Shown in pieces: positions 1 through 7,859 of a stretch of 64,000 bases of DNA. The stretch's first letter is position 1, and every line of letters starts with the position of its first letter. The position numbers and the translations under genes are program-made. The DNA is from Amycolatopsis iheyensis (lineage in GTDB: Bacteria > Actinomycetota > Actinomycetes > Mycobacteriales > Pseudonocardiaceae). Under the pieces are notes generated by a model, which saw only the letters and a program-made list of their open reading frames with translations, made no database searches and was not told the origin of the DNA. The stretch covers positions 141,305 through 205,304 of the forward strand of contig NZ_JAMXQV010000020.1 of NCBI RefSeq assembly GCF_024703995.1, given 5' to 3'.

Positions 1-1
1 G

Positions 2-373
2 GGGACGGCGTTGAAGGCGCTGTTGCCGTGGCCGGAGGCGGCGAAGCTCGACGACCTCGCCCCGGACCGCCTGGAAGTCCCGTCGGGGTCGCACATCCGC
101 GTCGACTACCGCGGTGACCAGCCGGTGCTCGCCGTCAAGCTGCAGGAGACCTTCGGCTGGACCGAGACGCCCACGCTGGCCGGCGTCCCGGTCGTGCTGC
201 ACCTGCTCTCCCCCGCCGGCCGGCCCGCCGCGATCACCGCCGACCTCGCGGGCTTCTGGGCCGGCGGTTACCAGGCCGTCCGCGCCGACCTGCGCGGCCG
301 CTACCCGAAGCACCCGTGGCCGGAGGACCCGGCCACGGCCGCCCCGACCCGGCACACCCGCCGCCGCACCTGA
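2..373 (+). CDS. hrpB: ATP-dependent helicase HrpB, C-terminal fragment (5' truncated by window edge)
   Basis: Only the last ~123 codons of a longer reading frame are present; the frame is open from the left edge and ends with TGA at 371. The tail contains VPSGSHIRVDY, then LAVKLQETFG, LHLLSPAGRP and RGRYPKHPWPEDP. These are the signature blocks of the C-terminal HrpB domain of DEAH-box RNA-helicase-like proteins. HrpB is a putative nucleic-acid helicase whose cellular role is poorly defined. The helicase motor lies outside the window. A TTG at position 11 is internal, not a start. Identification of the domain is firm. Confidence 0.88.
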   Translation, partial: GTALKALLPWPEAAKLDDLAPDRLEVPSGSHIRVDYRGDQPVLAVKLQETFGWTETPTLAGVPVVLHLLSPAGRPAAITADLAGFWAGGYQAVRADLRGRYPKHPWPEDPATAAPTRHTRRRT

Positions 374-443
374 CGAAAGTCGGGGGCGGCCCACGACCGT
401 CGTCCGATGTCCGCGCACCCCCGCGCGCCGCAGACTCCTTCCC

Positions 444-1358
444 ATGATCACACTCAGGGGACTGACGAAACGCTACGGGGAGAAGACCGTCGTCGACGCG
501 CTGACCTGCGACGTCGAACCCGGTCAGGTGACCGGGTTCCTCGGGCCGAACGGCGCCGGGAAGTCGACGACCATGCGGATGACGGTCGGGCTCGACCATC
601 CGCAGGCGGGCGAGGTGCTCGTCGGCGGGAAGCGGTACGCCGAGCTGCGGCACCCGCTGCGCGAGGTCGGCGCGCTGCTCGACGCCAAGGCACTGCACCC
701 CGGCCGCAGCGCCGGGAAGCACCTGAAGGCGATGGCGCAGAGCAACGGGATCCCGTCGAGCCGCGTCGAGGAGGTGCTGGCGACCGTCGGGCTTTCGGAC
801 GTCGCGGGCAAGCGGGCCGGGCAGTTCTCGCTCGGCATGGGCCAGCGGCTCGGCATCGCGGGGGCGCTGCTGGGCGACCCCGGCGTCCTGATGTTCGACG
901 AGCCGGTCAACGGCCTGGACCCGGACGGCGTCCGCTGGGTGCGGCAGCTGATGCGTTCGCTGGCGGCCGAGGGGCGCACGGTGTTCGTGTCGAGCCACCT
1001 GATGAGCGAGATGCAGCTGACGGCCGACCACCTGGTGGTGATCGGCAAGGGAAAGCTGCTCGCCGACGCACCGGTGGCGGAGTTCATCGCGGGCAACTCC
1101 CGCACGACGGTCGCGGTCCGCGTCCCGGCCGCGGGGGAACGCGCCGCGCTGGAGGCGCGGTTGCGCGCCGAAGGCGGGTCGACGCACCCCGGCGAGCCGG
1201 ACGAGCTGGTGGTCGACGGGGTCGACGTCACGCGGGTCGGCGATCTGGTGCACGAGCTGGGGGTCCGGGTGCACGGGCTCGCCGAGCGGACGGCGTCGCT
1301 CGAGCAGGCGTACATGGAGCTGACTGCTTCTTCGGTGGAATACGGGGTGTCGGCATGA
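444..1358 (+). CDS. ABC transporter ATP-binding protein (exporter type)
   Basis: 304 residues. Walker A GPNGAGKST lies near residue 38, the signature region reads QFSLGMGQRLGIA, Walker B is VLMFDEPVNGLDPDG, and the switch histidine sits in FVSSHLMSE. The roughly 100-residue tail after the ATPase core is typical of the drug-resistance (DrrA/CcmA-like) group, which powers export by a separate membrane subunit. The ATG at 444 was chosen because homology begins there with MITLRGLTKRYG. The stop overlaps the start of the permease gene (ATGA), so the two are translationally coupled. The exported substrate cannot be deduced. The signature motif has GMGQ where LSGGQ is usual, a common variant in this subgroup. 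Confidence 0.9.
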   Translation: MITLRGLTKRYGEKTVVDALTCDVEPGQVTGFLGPNGAGKSTTMRMTVGLDHPQAGEVLVGGKRYAELRHPLREVGALLDAKALHPGRSAGKHLKAMAQSNGIPSSRVEEVLATVGLSDVAGKRAGQFSLGMGQRLGIAGALLGDPGVLMFDEPVNGLDPDGVRWVRQLMRSLAAEGRTVFVSSHLMSEMQLTADHLVVIGKGKLLADAPVAEFIAGNSRTTVAVRVPAAGERAALEARLRAEGGSTHPGEPDELVVDGVDVTRVGDLVHELGVRVHGLAERTASLEQAYMELTASSVEYGVSA

Positions 1359-2131
1359 CTGCGGTGCGCACGGGTGGCGTGTCCGGCGCGGTGGCGGCGG
1401 AGTGGACGAAGTTCTGGTCGGTCCGGGCGACGTGGTGGTGCCTGATCACGGGGGCGGCGTTGATGCTGGGCTACAGCACGCTGTCGGGCATAGCCCAGCG
1501 TTTCGACGACAACCCCGAGGCGGCGAACACCATCGCCCTGGGCGGCGGGTTCTATTTGACGCAGTTCGCGGTGATCGCGGCGGCGACGCTGTTCGTGACG
1601 AGCGAGTACGCGAGCGGCGGAATCCGCTCGACGCTGCTGTGGACGCCGGTCCGCTCTCGGGTGGTCCTCGCGAAGTCTTCGGTGCTGCTGCCGGTGTTCT
1701 TCGTTTACGGCGTGGTCGTTTCCTGCGCGGGCATGGCTTTGGGATCCGCGGTGAAATCCGGCCACGGCCTCCCGGCGAGTTTCTCGGCGGCTTTTACCAC
1801 GGCGTCGGGCATGGGAGGGTACTTCGCGTTGCTGGGACTGCTGTGCACGGGAGTCGGCTGGGCACTGCGGAGTGCGGCGGGGACGCTGGTGACGGTGATC
1901 GTGCTGCTGGTGCCGCTGCCGCTGATCGTGGCTTCGCTGGGGCTGCCGGAGCTGGTGCCGTACTTCCCGGGCATCGCGGGGGTGAACGCGATGGTCGAGG
2001 CGGGCCAGCCGAACCCGATCACGATGGCGCCGGCGCCGTATGTGCCTTGGGTGGGGCTGGCGATCTGCGCGGCTTGGGCCGGAGTGGCGCTGGTGGCCGG
2101 TGCGGCGGTGTTGCGCCGCCGGGACGCCTGA
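1355..2131 (+). CDS. ABC-2 type transporter permease
   Basis: 258 residues with about six hydrophobic segments. A short cytoplasmic N-terminus (AAEWTKFWSVRATWW) precedes the first helix, the standard layout of ABC-2 permeases that pair with DrrA-like ATPases. Motif SEYASGGIRSTLLWTPVRSRVVLAKS after the third helix is the conserved coupling region of this family (positions ~85-110). It overlaps the upstream ATPase gene by 4 bp and is the second and last gene of that operon. It probably exports a small hydrophobic compound or lipid, but no substrate is indicated. Transcription runs into the palindromic element at 2144-2232. Confidence 0.86.
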   Translation: MTAVRTGGVSGAVAAEWTKFWSVRATWWCLITGAALMLGYSTLSGIAQRFDDNPEAANTIALGGGFYLTQFAVIAAATLFVTSEYASGGIRSTLLWTPVRSRVVLAKSSVLLPVFFVYGVVVSCAGMALGSAVKSGHGLPASFSAAFTTASGMGGYFALLGLLCTGVGWALRSAAGTLVTVIVLLVPLPLIVASLGLPELVPYFPGIAGVNAMVEAGQPNPITMAPAPYVPWVGLAICAAWAGVALVAGAAVLRRRDA

Positions 2132-2143
2132 GCGCGGGTTCCC

Positions 2144-2232
2144 AAGCGCCCCAATGTGGCCTTGGTTGCGTCTGACGCACCCAATGTGGCCTTCGGTGCG
2201 TCAGACGCACCGAAGGCCACATTGGGGCGCTT
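2144..2232. repeat. Palindromic intergenic element, copy 1 (A-A-inverted A)
   Basis: Twenty-base arms, aagcgccccaatgtggcctt at 2144-2163 and its exact reverse complement at 2213-2232, enclose a second direct copy of the core (ccaatgtggcctt from 2181). The second copy and the right arm form a perfect 22-bp stem (2181-2202 with 2204-2225) around a single A. A very similar element with different loop bases occurs at 21032-21116. Here it lies between convergent genes and could act as a two-way terminator, although no T-tract is obvious. It is not a coding sequence. Confidence 0.85.
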
Positions 2233-2245
2233 GGCCAGGTGAGGC

Positions 2246-2779
2246 TCAGGCCAACCCGATCCCGGCCAAGATCTCCCGCGCACTGATCACCAGCGAAGCC
2301 CGCGAAGGCGGAGCCGAAGCACCAGCCAGCGCACCGAAGATCGTCCCGTCCATCCAATCCACGACCAAAGCCGCATGCCGCTCCGGCGACGAAGACCCAG
2401 CCGCCGCCAGCACCTCCGCGGCCAACCGCCGGATCATCGCCCCACCCGAGTCGTACTGCGCGCGCAGCTCAGGACGCCGGGTCGCCTCCAACGCCAGCTC
2501 GTACCGCGCCAGCATCCGGGTCCGGCCGGGCCCCAGCGCGTCGGCCACGTACCCCGCGATCGACTCCGCCAGCCCACCCGGCCGCGGCGAAACCTGGTCC
2601 AGCTCGAGAATCCGCGCGAAAGTCAACGACACCAGCGCCGCCCGCGTACGCGCGTAGTACGACGTCGACCCCAACGGCAGCCCCGCCGAACGGTCCACCG
2701 CCCGGTGCGTCAGCCCGCGCAGGCCCGACGCCGCGATCACCTCGATCGCCGCGTCGCCGATCACAGCCAGACGGTCCAC
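2246..2779 (-). CDS. TetR-family transcriptional regulator
   Basis: 177 residues from a GTG start at 2779. The N-terminal helix-turn-helix spans about residues 10-50 (IGDAAIEVIAASGLRGLTHRAVDRSAGLPLGS, then TSYYARTRAALV, the family's YYHF-like helix). The remainder is a helical ligand-binding domain with no recognised ligand signature. It is divergent from the flavin monooxygenase at 2831, and two palindromes lie in the gap, so it most likely represses that gene and itself. The start is uncertain: the reading frame stays open further upstream, but the operator sequence lies there and no good ribosome binding site is visible. Confidence 0.82.
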   Translation of the reverse strand: MDRLAVIGDAAIEVIAASGLRGLTHRAVDRSAGLPLGSTSYYARTRAALVSLTFARILELDQVSPRPGGLAESIAGYVADALGPGRTRMLARYELALEATRRPELRAQYDSGGAMIRRLAAEVLAAAGSSSPERHAALVVDWMDGTIFGALAGASAPPSRASLVISAREILAGIGLA

Positions 2780-2788
2780 GGAAAAGCA

Positions 2789-2823
2789 CTCTACAGGTGT
2801 AGAGTCCTCTACAGATGTAGAGG
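2789..2823. promoter_or_regulatory. Twin TetR-type operators between regulator and monooxygenase
   Basis: Two adjacent near-identical palindromes: CTCTACA-GG-TGTAGAG at 2789-2804 and CCTCTACA-GA-TGTAGAGG at 2806-2823. Their centres are 18 bp apart. They fill the short divergent promoter between the TetR gene (starts 2779) and the monooxygenase (starts 2831), and the second palindrome overlaps the latter's ribosome binding site. The arrangement fits binding of two TetR dimers. Site identity is directly visible; the bound protein is inferred. Confidence 0.75.
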
Positions 2824-2830
2824 AGGAGTC

Positions 2831-3970
2831 ATGCGAGCAGTAGTGGTCGGCGGGGGCATCGGTGGCCTGGGGGCCGCGATCGGGCTGCACCGGGCCGGCT
2901 GGACGGTCACCGTCCTCGAACAAGCGCCCGAGTTCGGCGCCGTCGGCGCCGGGATCTCGCTCTGGCCGAACGCCCTGCGCTGCCTCGACGAGCTCGGCGT
3001 CGACCTCGGCGACCACCTCGCCGCCCAGGAGCAGGGCGGCCTCCGTGACCGCCGCGGCCGGTGGGTCGCCCACTGGGACGCCGATGGCTTCCGGCGGCTC
3101 CACGGGCGGCCGCTCACCGGCATCCACCGCGCCGACCTCATCGCCGGCCTGCTCGACGCCCTCCCCGCGGACGCCCTCCGCACCGGCACCGAGGTCACCG
3201 AAGTGACCGAAGACGGCGTTGTGAACGGCGAACTCCAGGCCGACCTCGTCGTCGCCGCCGACGGCATTCGCAGCCCGATCCGGCGCCGGCTCTTCCCGCA
3301 CCACCCCGAACCGGTCTACAGCGGCAGCGCGGCCTTCCGCGGCGTCGCGAAGCACCCCGGCCTCGGGCTGAGCACCACCTTCGCACCCGGCACCGAGGTC
3401 GGCGTGCTCCCGCTGACCGGCGACGACGTCTACTGGTGGGTCTCCTTCGTCACGAAGCCCGACACCCGGCCGGCCGACCTCAAGGCGTACCTGAAGGAGC
3501 ACTTCGGCGACTGGCACGACCCGATCCCGGCGCTCATCGACGCGACCCCGCCCGAAGCCGTGCTCTACCACGACCTCTTCCACCTCGCGACGCCGCTGGA
3601 GACCTACGTCCGCGGCCGGGTCGCCTTCCTCGGCGACGCCGCGCACGCCATGCCGCCGTTCCTGGGGCAGGGCGGCTGCCAGGCCCTCGAGGACGCCGTC
3701 GTGCTCGCCCACAGCGTGTCCACAGTGGACGACGTCGACCAGGCGCTGGCCCGTTACGACGCCGAACGGCGCCCCCGCAGCCAGCGGGTCGCGCGGGCGT
3801 CGGTCCGGGCGGGCAAGGCCGGGCCGCAGGTCACCAGCCCGCTTCTGACGGCCGCGAGAATGAACCTGCTGCGGCTCGTGCCGACGAAGCTGACCGCGCG
3901 CGCCGGCCGGAGCATCAGCGGCTGGCAGCCTCCGCGTCTCCCCCGACCAGCCCCGCCTCGTACGCCGTGA
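2831..3970 (+). CDS. FAD-dependent monooxygenase
   Basis: 379 residues; ATG at 2831 follows a strong aggagga site. The N-terminal Rossmann motif VVGGGIGGLGAAIGLHRAG binds FAD. VVAADGIRSPIRR matches the DG motif near residue 145, and FLGDAAHAMPPFLGQGGCQALEDA the GD motif near residue 270. This is the class A flavoprotein aromatic hydroxylase fold (salicylate- or zeaxanthin-epoxidase-like): NAD(P)H-dependent hydroxylation in the cytoplasm. The substrate is unknown. It is controlled by the divergent TetR gene through the two operators. Its last ~55 bases overlap the 3' end of the convergent response-regulator gene. Confidence 0.88.
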   Translation: MRAVVVGGGIGGLGAAIGLHRAGWTVTVLEQAPEFGAVGAGISLWPNALRCLDELGVDLGDHLAAQEQGGLRDRRGRWVAHWDADGFRRLHGRPLTGIHRADLIAGLLDALPADALRTGTEVTEVTEDGVVNGELQADLVVAADGIRSPIRRRLFPHHPEPVYSGSAAFRGVAKHPGLGLSTTFAPGTEVGVLPLTGDDVYWWVSFVTKPDTRPADLKAYLKEHFGDWHDPIPALIDATPPEAVLYHDLFHLATPLETYVRGRVAFLGDAAHAMPPFLGQGGCQALEDAVVLAHSVSTVDDVDQALARYDAERRPRSQRVARASVRAGKAGPQVTSPLLTAARMNLLRLVPTKLTARAGRSISGWQPPRLPRPAPPRTP

Positions 3971-4589
3971 TCGCCGCCTGCACCCGGTTCTTCGCGCCGA
4001 GCCGGGTCAGGATCGTGCTCACGTGCGCCTTCACCGTGCCCTCGACGACGAACATCTTCGCCGCGATGTCCGCATTGGACAGTCCGGAACCCAGCAGCGT
4101 CAGCACTTCCCGTTCACGCGGGGTCAGCAGGTCGACCTTCGCCCTGGCCGCCGCGGCCCGCGAGAGCTGCCCGCCCGAGAGCCGCGCGATCACCCGCTGC
4201 GCCACCTTCGGCGAGAGGAACGCGGCGCCGTCGGCGACGGCGTGGATGCCGGCCAGCAGCTCGCGCGGGTCGCCCGACTTCAGCAGGAAGCCGCCCGCGC
4301 CGAGCCCCAACGCGCGCTCGATGTACTCGTCCTCGCCGAAAGTGGTCAGCATGATGACGCCGGTGGCGGGCAGCAGCCGGCGAATCTCCGCCGCCGCGCC
4401 GAGGCCGTCCAGCCCCGGCATCCGGATGTCCAGCAGCACGACGTCCGGGTGCGTCGCGAGCGCCTGGGAAACCGCCGAACGCCCGTCGGCGGCCTCGGCG
4501 ACGACCTCGATGCCCGCGTCCGCACCGAGGATCGCCGCCACCCCCGCGCGCATCATCGCCTCGTCGTCGGCCAGCACGACCCTGATCAC
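3915..4589 (-). CDS. NarL/LuxR-family response regulator
   Basis: 224 residues from GTG at 4589, which overlaps the kinase stop codon (GTGA). The receiver domain starts VIRVVLADDEAMMRAG; the phosphoacceptor is Asp54 in DVVLLDIRMPG, with conserved Thr in LTTF and Lys in FLLKSGD. The C-terminal LuxR helix-turn-helix reads LTPREREVLTLLGSGLSNADIA and then VEGTVKAHVSTILTRLGAKNR. It acts with the upstream-encoded kinase as a two-component pair. Target genes are not evident; the neighbouring genes all have other likely regulators. Confidence 0.92.
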   Translation of the reverse strand: MIRVVLADDEAMMRAGVAAILGADAGIEVVAEAADGRSAVSQALATHPDVVLLDIRMPGLDGLGAAAEIRRLLPATGVIMLTTFGEDEYIERALGLGAGGFLLKSGDPRELLAGIHAVADGAAFLSPKVAQRVIARLSGGQLSRAAAARAKVDLLTPREREVLTLLGSGLSNADIAAKMFVVEGTVKAHVSTILTRLGAKNRVQAAITAYEAGLVGGDAEAASR

Positions 4590-6136
4590 TTCGCCCCCTC
4601 GCTGAACCAGTCCTTCGAAACCAGCTTCCCGTCGACGAAGCAAAGCCGATAGGCGGCGTAGTCGTCGTTCAGCCACGATCTTCCGGCACCGTAGTACTCA
4701 CACGCGGCGCCGGGCGGTGGCGGCGGCTCGCCCCGCGTCGGGCGCGCGGCGCGCTGGTGCTCCGGCAGCTGCGGCGCCAGGTCGGCGCGCGCCTGCCCGG
4801 TGCGCATCCGGTCGTACGCCGCGGCGGGCAGCTCGGAGGAGTTCCACTGGTAGAGGAACGCGATCCCGCTGACCGCGAGGAGCACGCCGAAGAGCGCGAG
4901 CGGGATGGTCACGGCGTAGATCAGGCTCCGCCGCACGTCCCGTCGCGCCAGCTCCAGCGCCCGCGCGGACGTCGAGTCTTCGGCGGCCTCCGGCGTCTCC
5001 TCGGCCGGCGCGGCGTCGTGCGGCAGCGTCGCGGTGACGGCGAACCCGCCGGCCCGCGGCCCGGTCCGCAGCGTCCCGCCGACGAGCCGGACCCGCTCGC
5101 GCAGCCCGATCAGCCCCACCTTCCCGGACGCGGCCCCCGGCAGCGGCCCGGCGGGCGGCGCCACGTTCACGACGCTGACCCGGGTTTCCGAGTCCGTGCT
5201 CGTGACGCGCACGGTCGCCGCGGCGCCCGGCGCGTGCTTCGCCACGTTCGTCAGCGATTCCTGCACCACGCGGTAAGCGGCGCGCGCGACCATCGGCGGC
5301 GCCAGCGAGCTGTCCACGCCCGCGTCGATGAGCAGCCCGGACGCCCGCGCCCGCGAGATCAGCTCGTCGAGGTCGCCCTGCACCGGCTCGACCGGCGCGG
5401 CGTCCTCGCGCAGGACGCCGATGATCTCGCGCAGCCGCTCGGTGGCGGTCGCCGCGCTGGTCCGCAGCTGCGCGGCCGCGTCGCGCTGGGCGTCGTCGAG
5501 ACCGCCCGCGACCTCCAGGGCGGCGGCGCGGACGGCGATCAGGCTCAGTTCGTGGCCCAGCGAGTCGTGCATGTCGCTGGCGATCCGCGCGCGCTCGCGC
5601 AGCCGCGCCCGGTCGCCGACCAGCCGTTGCCGGCTTTCCATCTCCTCGGCGCGCCGCCAGCCCGAGCGGGCCAGCTCACCACGCATCCGGACGTACCGGC
5701 CGAGCAGCCACGGCGACAGCCCGGCGAACACCAGGATCGCCATCATCGACGCCCAGTCGCCGAGGCCGTCGGGCGCGACGAGCAGCGACACCGGCACACC
5801 CACCAGCGCGACGGCCCCGCCGATCAGCAGGCCGGGCCGGGCCCGCGGCATCCGCAGCGCGGCCTGGTAGCTCATCGCGACCAGCACGAACACCGTCCAC
5901 ACCGGCACGCGGTCGCCGTAGGGGAACGGGACGGCGAGCGTCCCGACCAGGGCGATGCCCAGCGACACGGTGGGGTGGCGGCGGGCCGTCGCGACCGATC
6001 CCGCGACGACGACGAGCCCGGCGACCAGCTCCCAGGTCCGCTCGCCCACCGCGTCGGTCACGACGATGAACGCCAGGAACAGCCCGAGGGCGACGTCCAG
6101 CACCACGCGCCACCGGCGCTTCGTCACCTCTCGCAC
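4586..6136 (-). CDS. DesK/NarX-type sensor histidine kinase with extra C-terminal membrane segment and tail
   Basis: 516 residues. Four to five membrane helices occupy residues 1-145. The HisKA_3 dimerisation helix carries the phospho-acceptor in ASDMHDSLGHELS (His190), and the ATPase domain shows VVQESLTNVAKHAPG and GLIGLRERVRLVGG. After the ATPase domain (to ~365) there is a further transmembrane helix (about 390-420, IPLALFGVLLAVSGIAFLYQW). It is followed by a Pro-rich segment and a soluble tail with two cysteines and many aromatics (CEYYGAGRSWLNDDYAAYRLCF). The tail is probably outside the membrane and is not part of ordinary kinases of this type. GTG at 6136 is assumed; a GTG nine bases later is also possible. 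Confidence 0.88.
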   Translation of the reverse strand: MREVTKRRWRVVLDVALGLFLAFIVVTDAVGERTWELVAGLVVVAGSVATARRHPTVSLGIALVGTLAVPFPYGDRVPVWTVFVLVAMSYQAALRMPRARPGLLIGGAVALVGVPVSLLVAPDGLGDWASMMAILVFAGLSPWLLGRYVRMRGELARSGWRRAEEMESRQRLVGDRARLRERARIASDMHDSLGHELSLIAVRAAALEVAGGLDDAQRDAAAQLRTSAATATERLREIIGVLREDAAPVEPVQGDLDELISRARASGLLIDAGVDSSLAPPMVARAAYRVVQESLTNVAKHAPGAAATVRVTSTDSETRVSVVNVAPPAGPLPGAASGKVGLIGLRERVRLVGGTLRTGPRAGGFAVTATLPHDAAPAEETPEAAEDSTSARALELARRDVRRSLIYAVTIPLALFGVLLAVSGIAFLYQWNSSELPAAAYDRMRTGQARADLAPQLPEHQRAARPTRGEPPPPPGAACEYYGAGRSWLNDDYAAYRLCFVDGKLVSKDWFSEGAK

Positions 6137-6157
6137 GGGTTCGAAGCTACAAGCAGG

Positions 6158-6883
6158 TCAACGCGCCGGACCACTGCCGAAAGTCAAGGTGTCGACGAAC
6201 GCCAGCGTCTGCGGCCAGGACAGCGCGAACGCCTCGGCGTTGACCGCCGTGCCGTGCCGCGCCGAGTCGCTGAAGCCGTGCTCGGCGCCCGGGAAGTGCT
6301 GGGTGAACGTCGCGCCCCGCGCCCGGGACTGCAGCGCCGATTGGAGGCGGCCGAACGTCTCGTGCGAGACGACGGAGTCGGCCTCCGGGTAGGCGACGAG
6401 CACCGGCGCCGTGATCCGGGTCGACAAATCGACCGTGTCCAGCTCGTGGTTCGGCGGCGCCGGGTCGCGGACCGTCGGGTGATAGGCGACGACCCCGGAA
6501 AGTCGCTGGTCACGGGCCCCGAGCAGCAACGCGAACCGGCCGCCGAGGCACCAGCCCATGACCCCCGCCGACGTGCAGCCGAGGTCGCCGAGCAGATGGT
6601 CGAGCAACGCCGTCTGCTCCGCCAGCGCGGGCTCGTCCCGCAGCTCGCCGAGCTTCGCGCCGAGGTCTTCGCGCGAGGTGTTGTCGGTGCTGGCGCCGTG
6701 GAAGACGTCCCAGGTCAACGCGGTGATCCCGCGCTCGGCCAGCTCGTCGGCCCAGGCCCGGACCTGGGCGCCGATGCCGGTGATCATCGGCAGGAGCAGC
6801 ATCCCCGACCGCGACCCGCCGGCCGGGCGGGCCAGGTACGCGGAGAGTTCGCCGACACGGATCGTGGACGTCTCGATGCTCAT
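6158..6883 (-). CDS. Dienelactone hydrolase family protein
   Basis: 241 residues from ATG 6883. The nucleophile elbow is GVMGWCLGGRF, with cysteine as nucleophile as in true dienelactone hydrolases (Cys-Asp-His triad). The acid lies in VAYPEADSVV and the histidine in PGAEHGFSD. These enzymes hydrolyse dienelactone or related esters in the cytoplasm, classically in chlorocatechol degradation, but many actinobacterial members have unknown substrates. No catabolic operon surrounds it. It is divergent from the small gene at 6910, with only 26 bp between starts, so the two share a compact promoter. Confidence 0.86.
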   Translation of the reverse strand: MSIETSTIRVGELSAYLARPAGGSRSGMLLLPMITGIGAQVRAWADELAERGITALTWDVFHGASTDNTSREDLGAKLGELRDEPALAEQTALLDHLLGDLGCTSAGVMGWCLGGRFALLLGARDQRLSGVVAYHPTVRDPAPPNHELDTVDLSTRITAPVLVAYPEADSVVSHETFGRLQSALQSRARGATFTQHFPGAEHGFSDSARHGTAVNAEAFALSWPQTLAFVDTLTFGSGPAR

Positions 6884-6909
6884 GTCCGCATGATGCATGA
6901 TGATCCACC

Positions 6910-7119
6910 ATGGCCGAGCGCACACTCGCCGATCAGTTGGGCGGCACCCTCCCCGAGGGCATCGAGGCTCTCGAAGAGCACGAACGACAGGACCTCGCCG
7001 ACGCGCTTCGCGACGCGCGCCGGAGGCAGGCGAAAGCGCTCGCCGAAGCCGGCGAAGAGGGCCTGAAGTACGTCCCGGCGTTGCTGCGCGGCGCGGTCCG
7101 GAAGGCCGTGGGCCTGTGA
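6910..7119 (+). CDS. Small conserved-looking helical protein, unknown function
   Basis: 69 residues, highly charged and predicted mostly helical (ALEEHERQDLADALRDARRRQAKALAEAGEEG). There is no signal peptide, cysteine or recognised domain. Its stop codon overlaps the GTG start of the next gene (GTGA), indicating translational coupling, which supports it being a real gene. The pair may form a complex. No family was recognised. Confidence 0.65.
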   Translation: MAERTLADQLGGTLPEGIEALEEHERQDLADALRDARRRQAKALAEAGEEGLKYVPALLRGAVRKAVGL

Positions 7120-7859
7120 CGAACTACGAGGCCGAAGCCGAGATCCTCAAGCTCGCCCGCGTGCTCGGCGTCGAGCCCGGGCGGCTCGAGTACCTCGCCC
7201 GCGTCGACGCCGGCGAGCTGCAGGCGTTCCGCGAGCAGGTCACGAACACGCTGTTCGACGCGAACATCGCCGTGCTGCAGCGGATGGCGCTGGCCGCGCG
7301 GCTGCTGCCCGGCGGGGTGCTCGCCAAGATCGCGGAGAAGGTGTTCGGCCCGCTGCTGTGCGCGCGGATCGCCGGGGTGGTCGACGTCGCGCGCGGCGTC
7401 GACGTCGCCAAGCGGCTGCACCCGCGGTTCCTCGCCGAGGTCGCGGCCGAGCTCGACCCGCGGCGGGCGAGCGCGATCATCTCGCGCATCCCGCTGGACA
7501 CCGTTCTCGCGGTGGCGAACGAGCTGGCGCGCAAGGCGGACTGGATCACCCTGGGCCGGTTCGTCGGGCACCTGCCGGACCCGACCGTGCGCCGGGCCCT
7601 GCAGGAGATCGACGACGCCGGGCTGCTGCGGATCGCGTTCGTGCTCGACGACAAGAGCCGCGTCGACCACGTCGTCGGCCTGCTCCCGGCGCACCGGCTC
7701 GGCCGGGTGATCACCGCCGCCGGGGCCGAGGAAGACCTCTGGACCCCGGCGCTGGACCTGCTGAACCACCTGAGCGCCGAGCGCCGGGGCACGCTGGCCC
7801 CGATGCTCGGCGGGCTCCCGGACGGGCTCCGGGAGCGGGCTCAGGCGACGATCAAGTAG
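7116..7859 (+). CDS. Helical-repeat protein resembling the MgtE N-terminal domain, unknown function
   Basis: 247 residues from GTG 7116. The centre holds MgtE_N-like helical repeats: LHPRFLAEVAAELDPRRASAIISRIP, DTVLAVANELARKADWITLGRFVGHLPD and LLRIAFVLDDKSRVDHVVGLLP resemble the alpha-solenoid regulatory domain of MgtE magnesium channels. No CBS domain or membrane channel follows, so it is a stand-alone cytoplasmic protein, perhaps a scaffold or regulatory partner. It is coupled to the upstream 69-residue gene and overlaps by 19 bp the 3' end of the convergent small membrane protein. The similarity is by eye and moderate. Confidence 0.7.
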   Translation: MTNYEAEAEILKLARVLGVEPGRLEYLARVDAGELQAFREQVTNTLFDANIAVLQRMALAARLLPGGVLAKIAEKVFGPLLCARIAGVVDVARGVDVAKRLHPRFLAEVAAELDPRRASAIISRIPLDTVLAVANELARKADWITLGRFVGHLPDPTVRRALQEIDDAGLLRIAFVLDDKSRVDHVVGLLPAHRLGRVITAAGAEEDLWTPALDLLNHLSAERRGTLAPMLGGLPDGLRERAQATIK

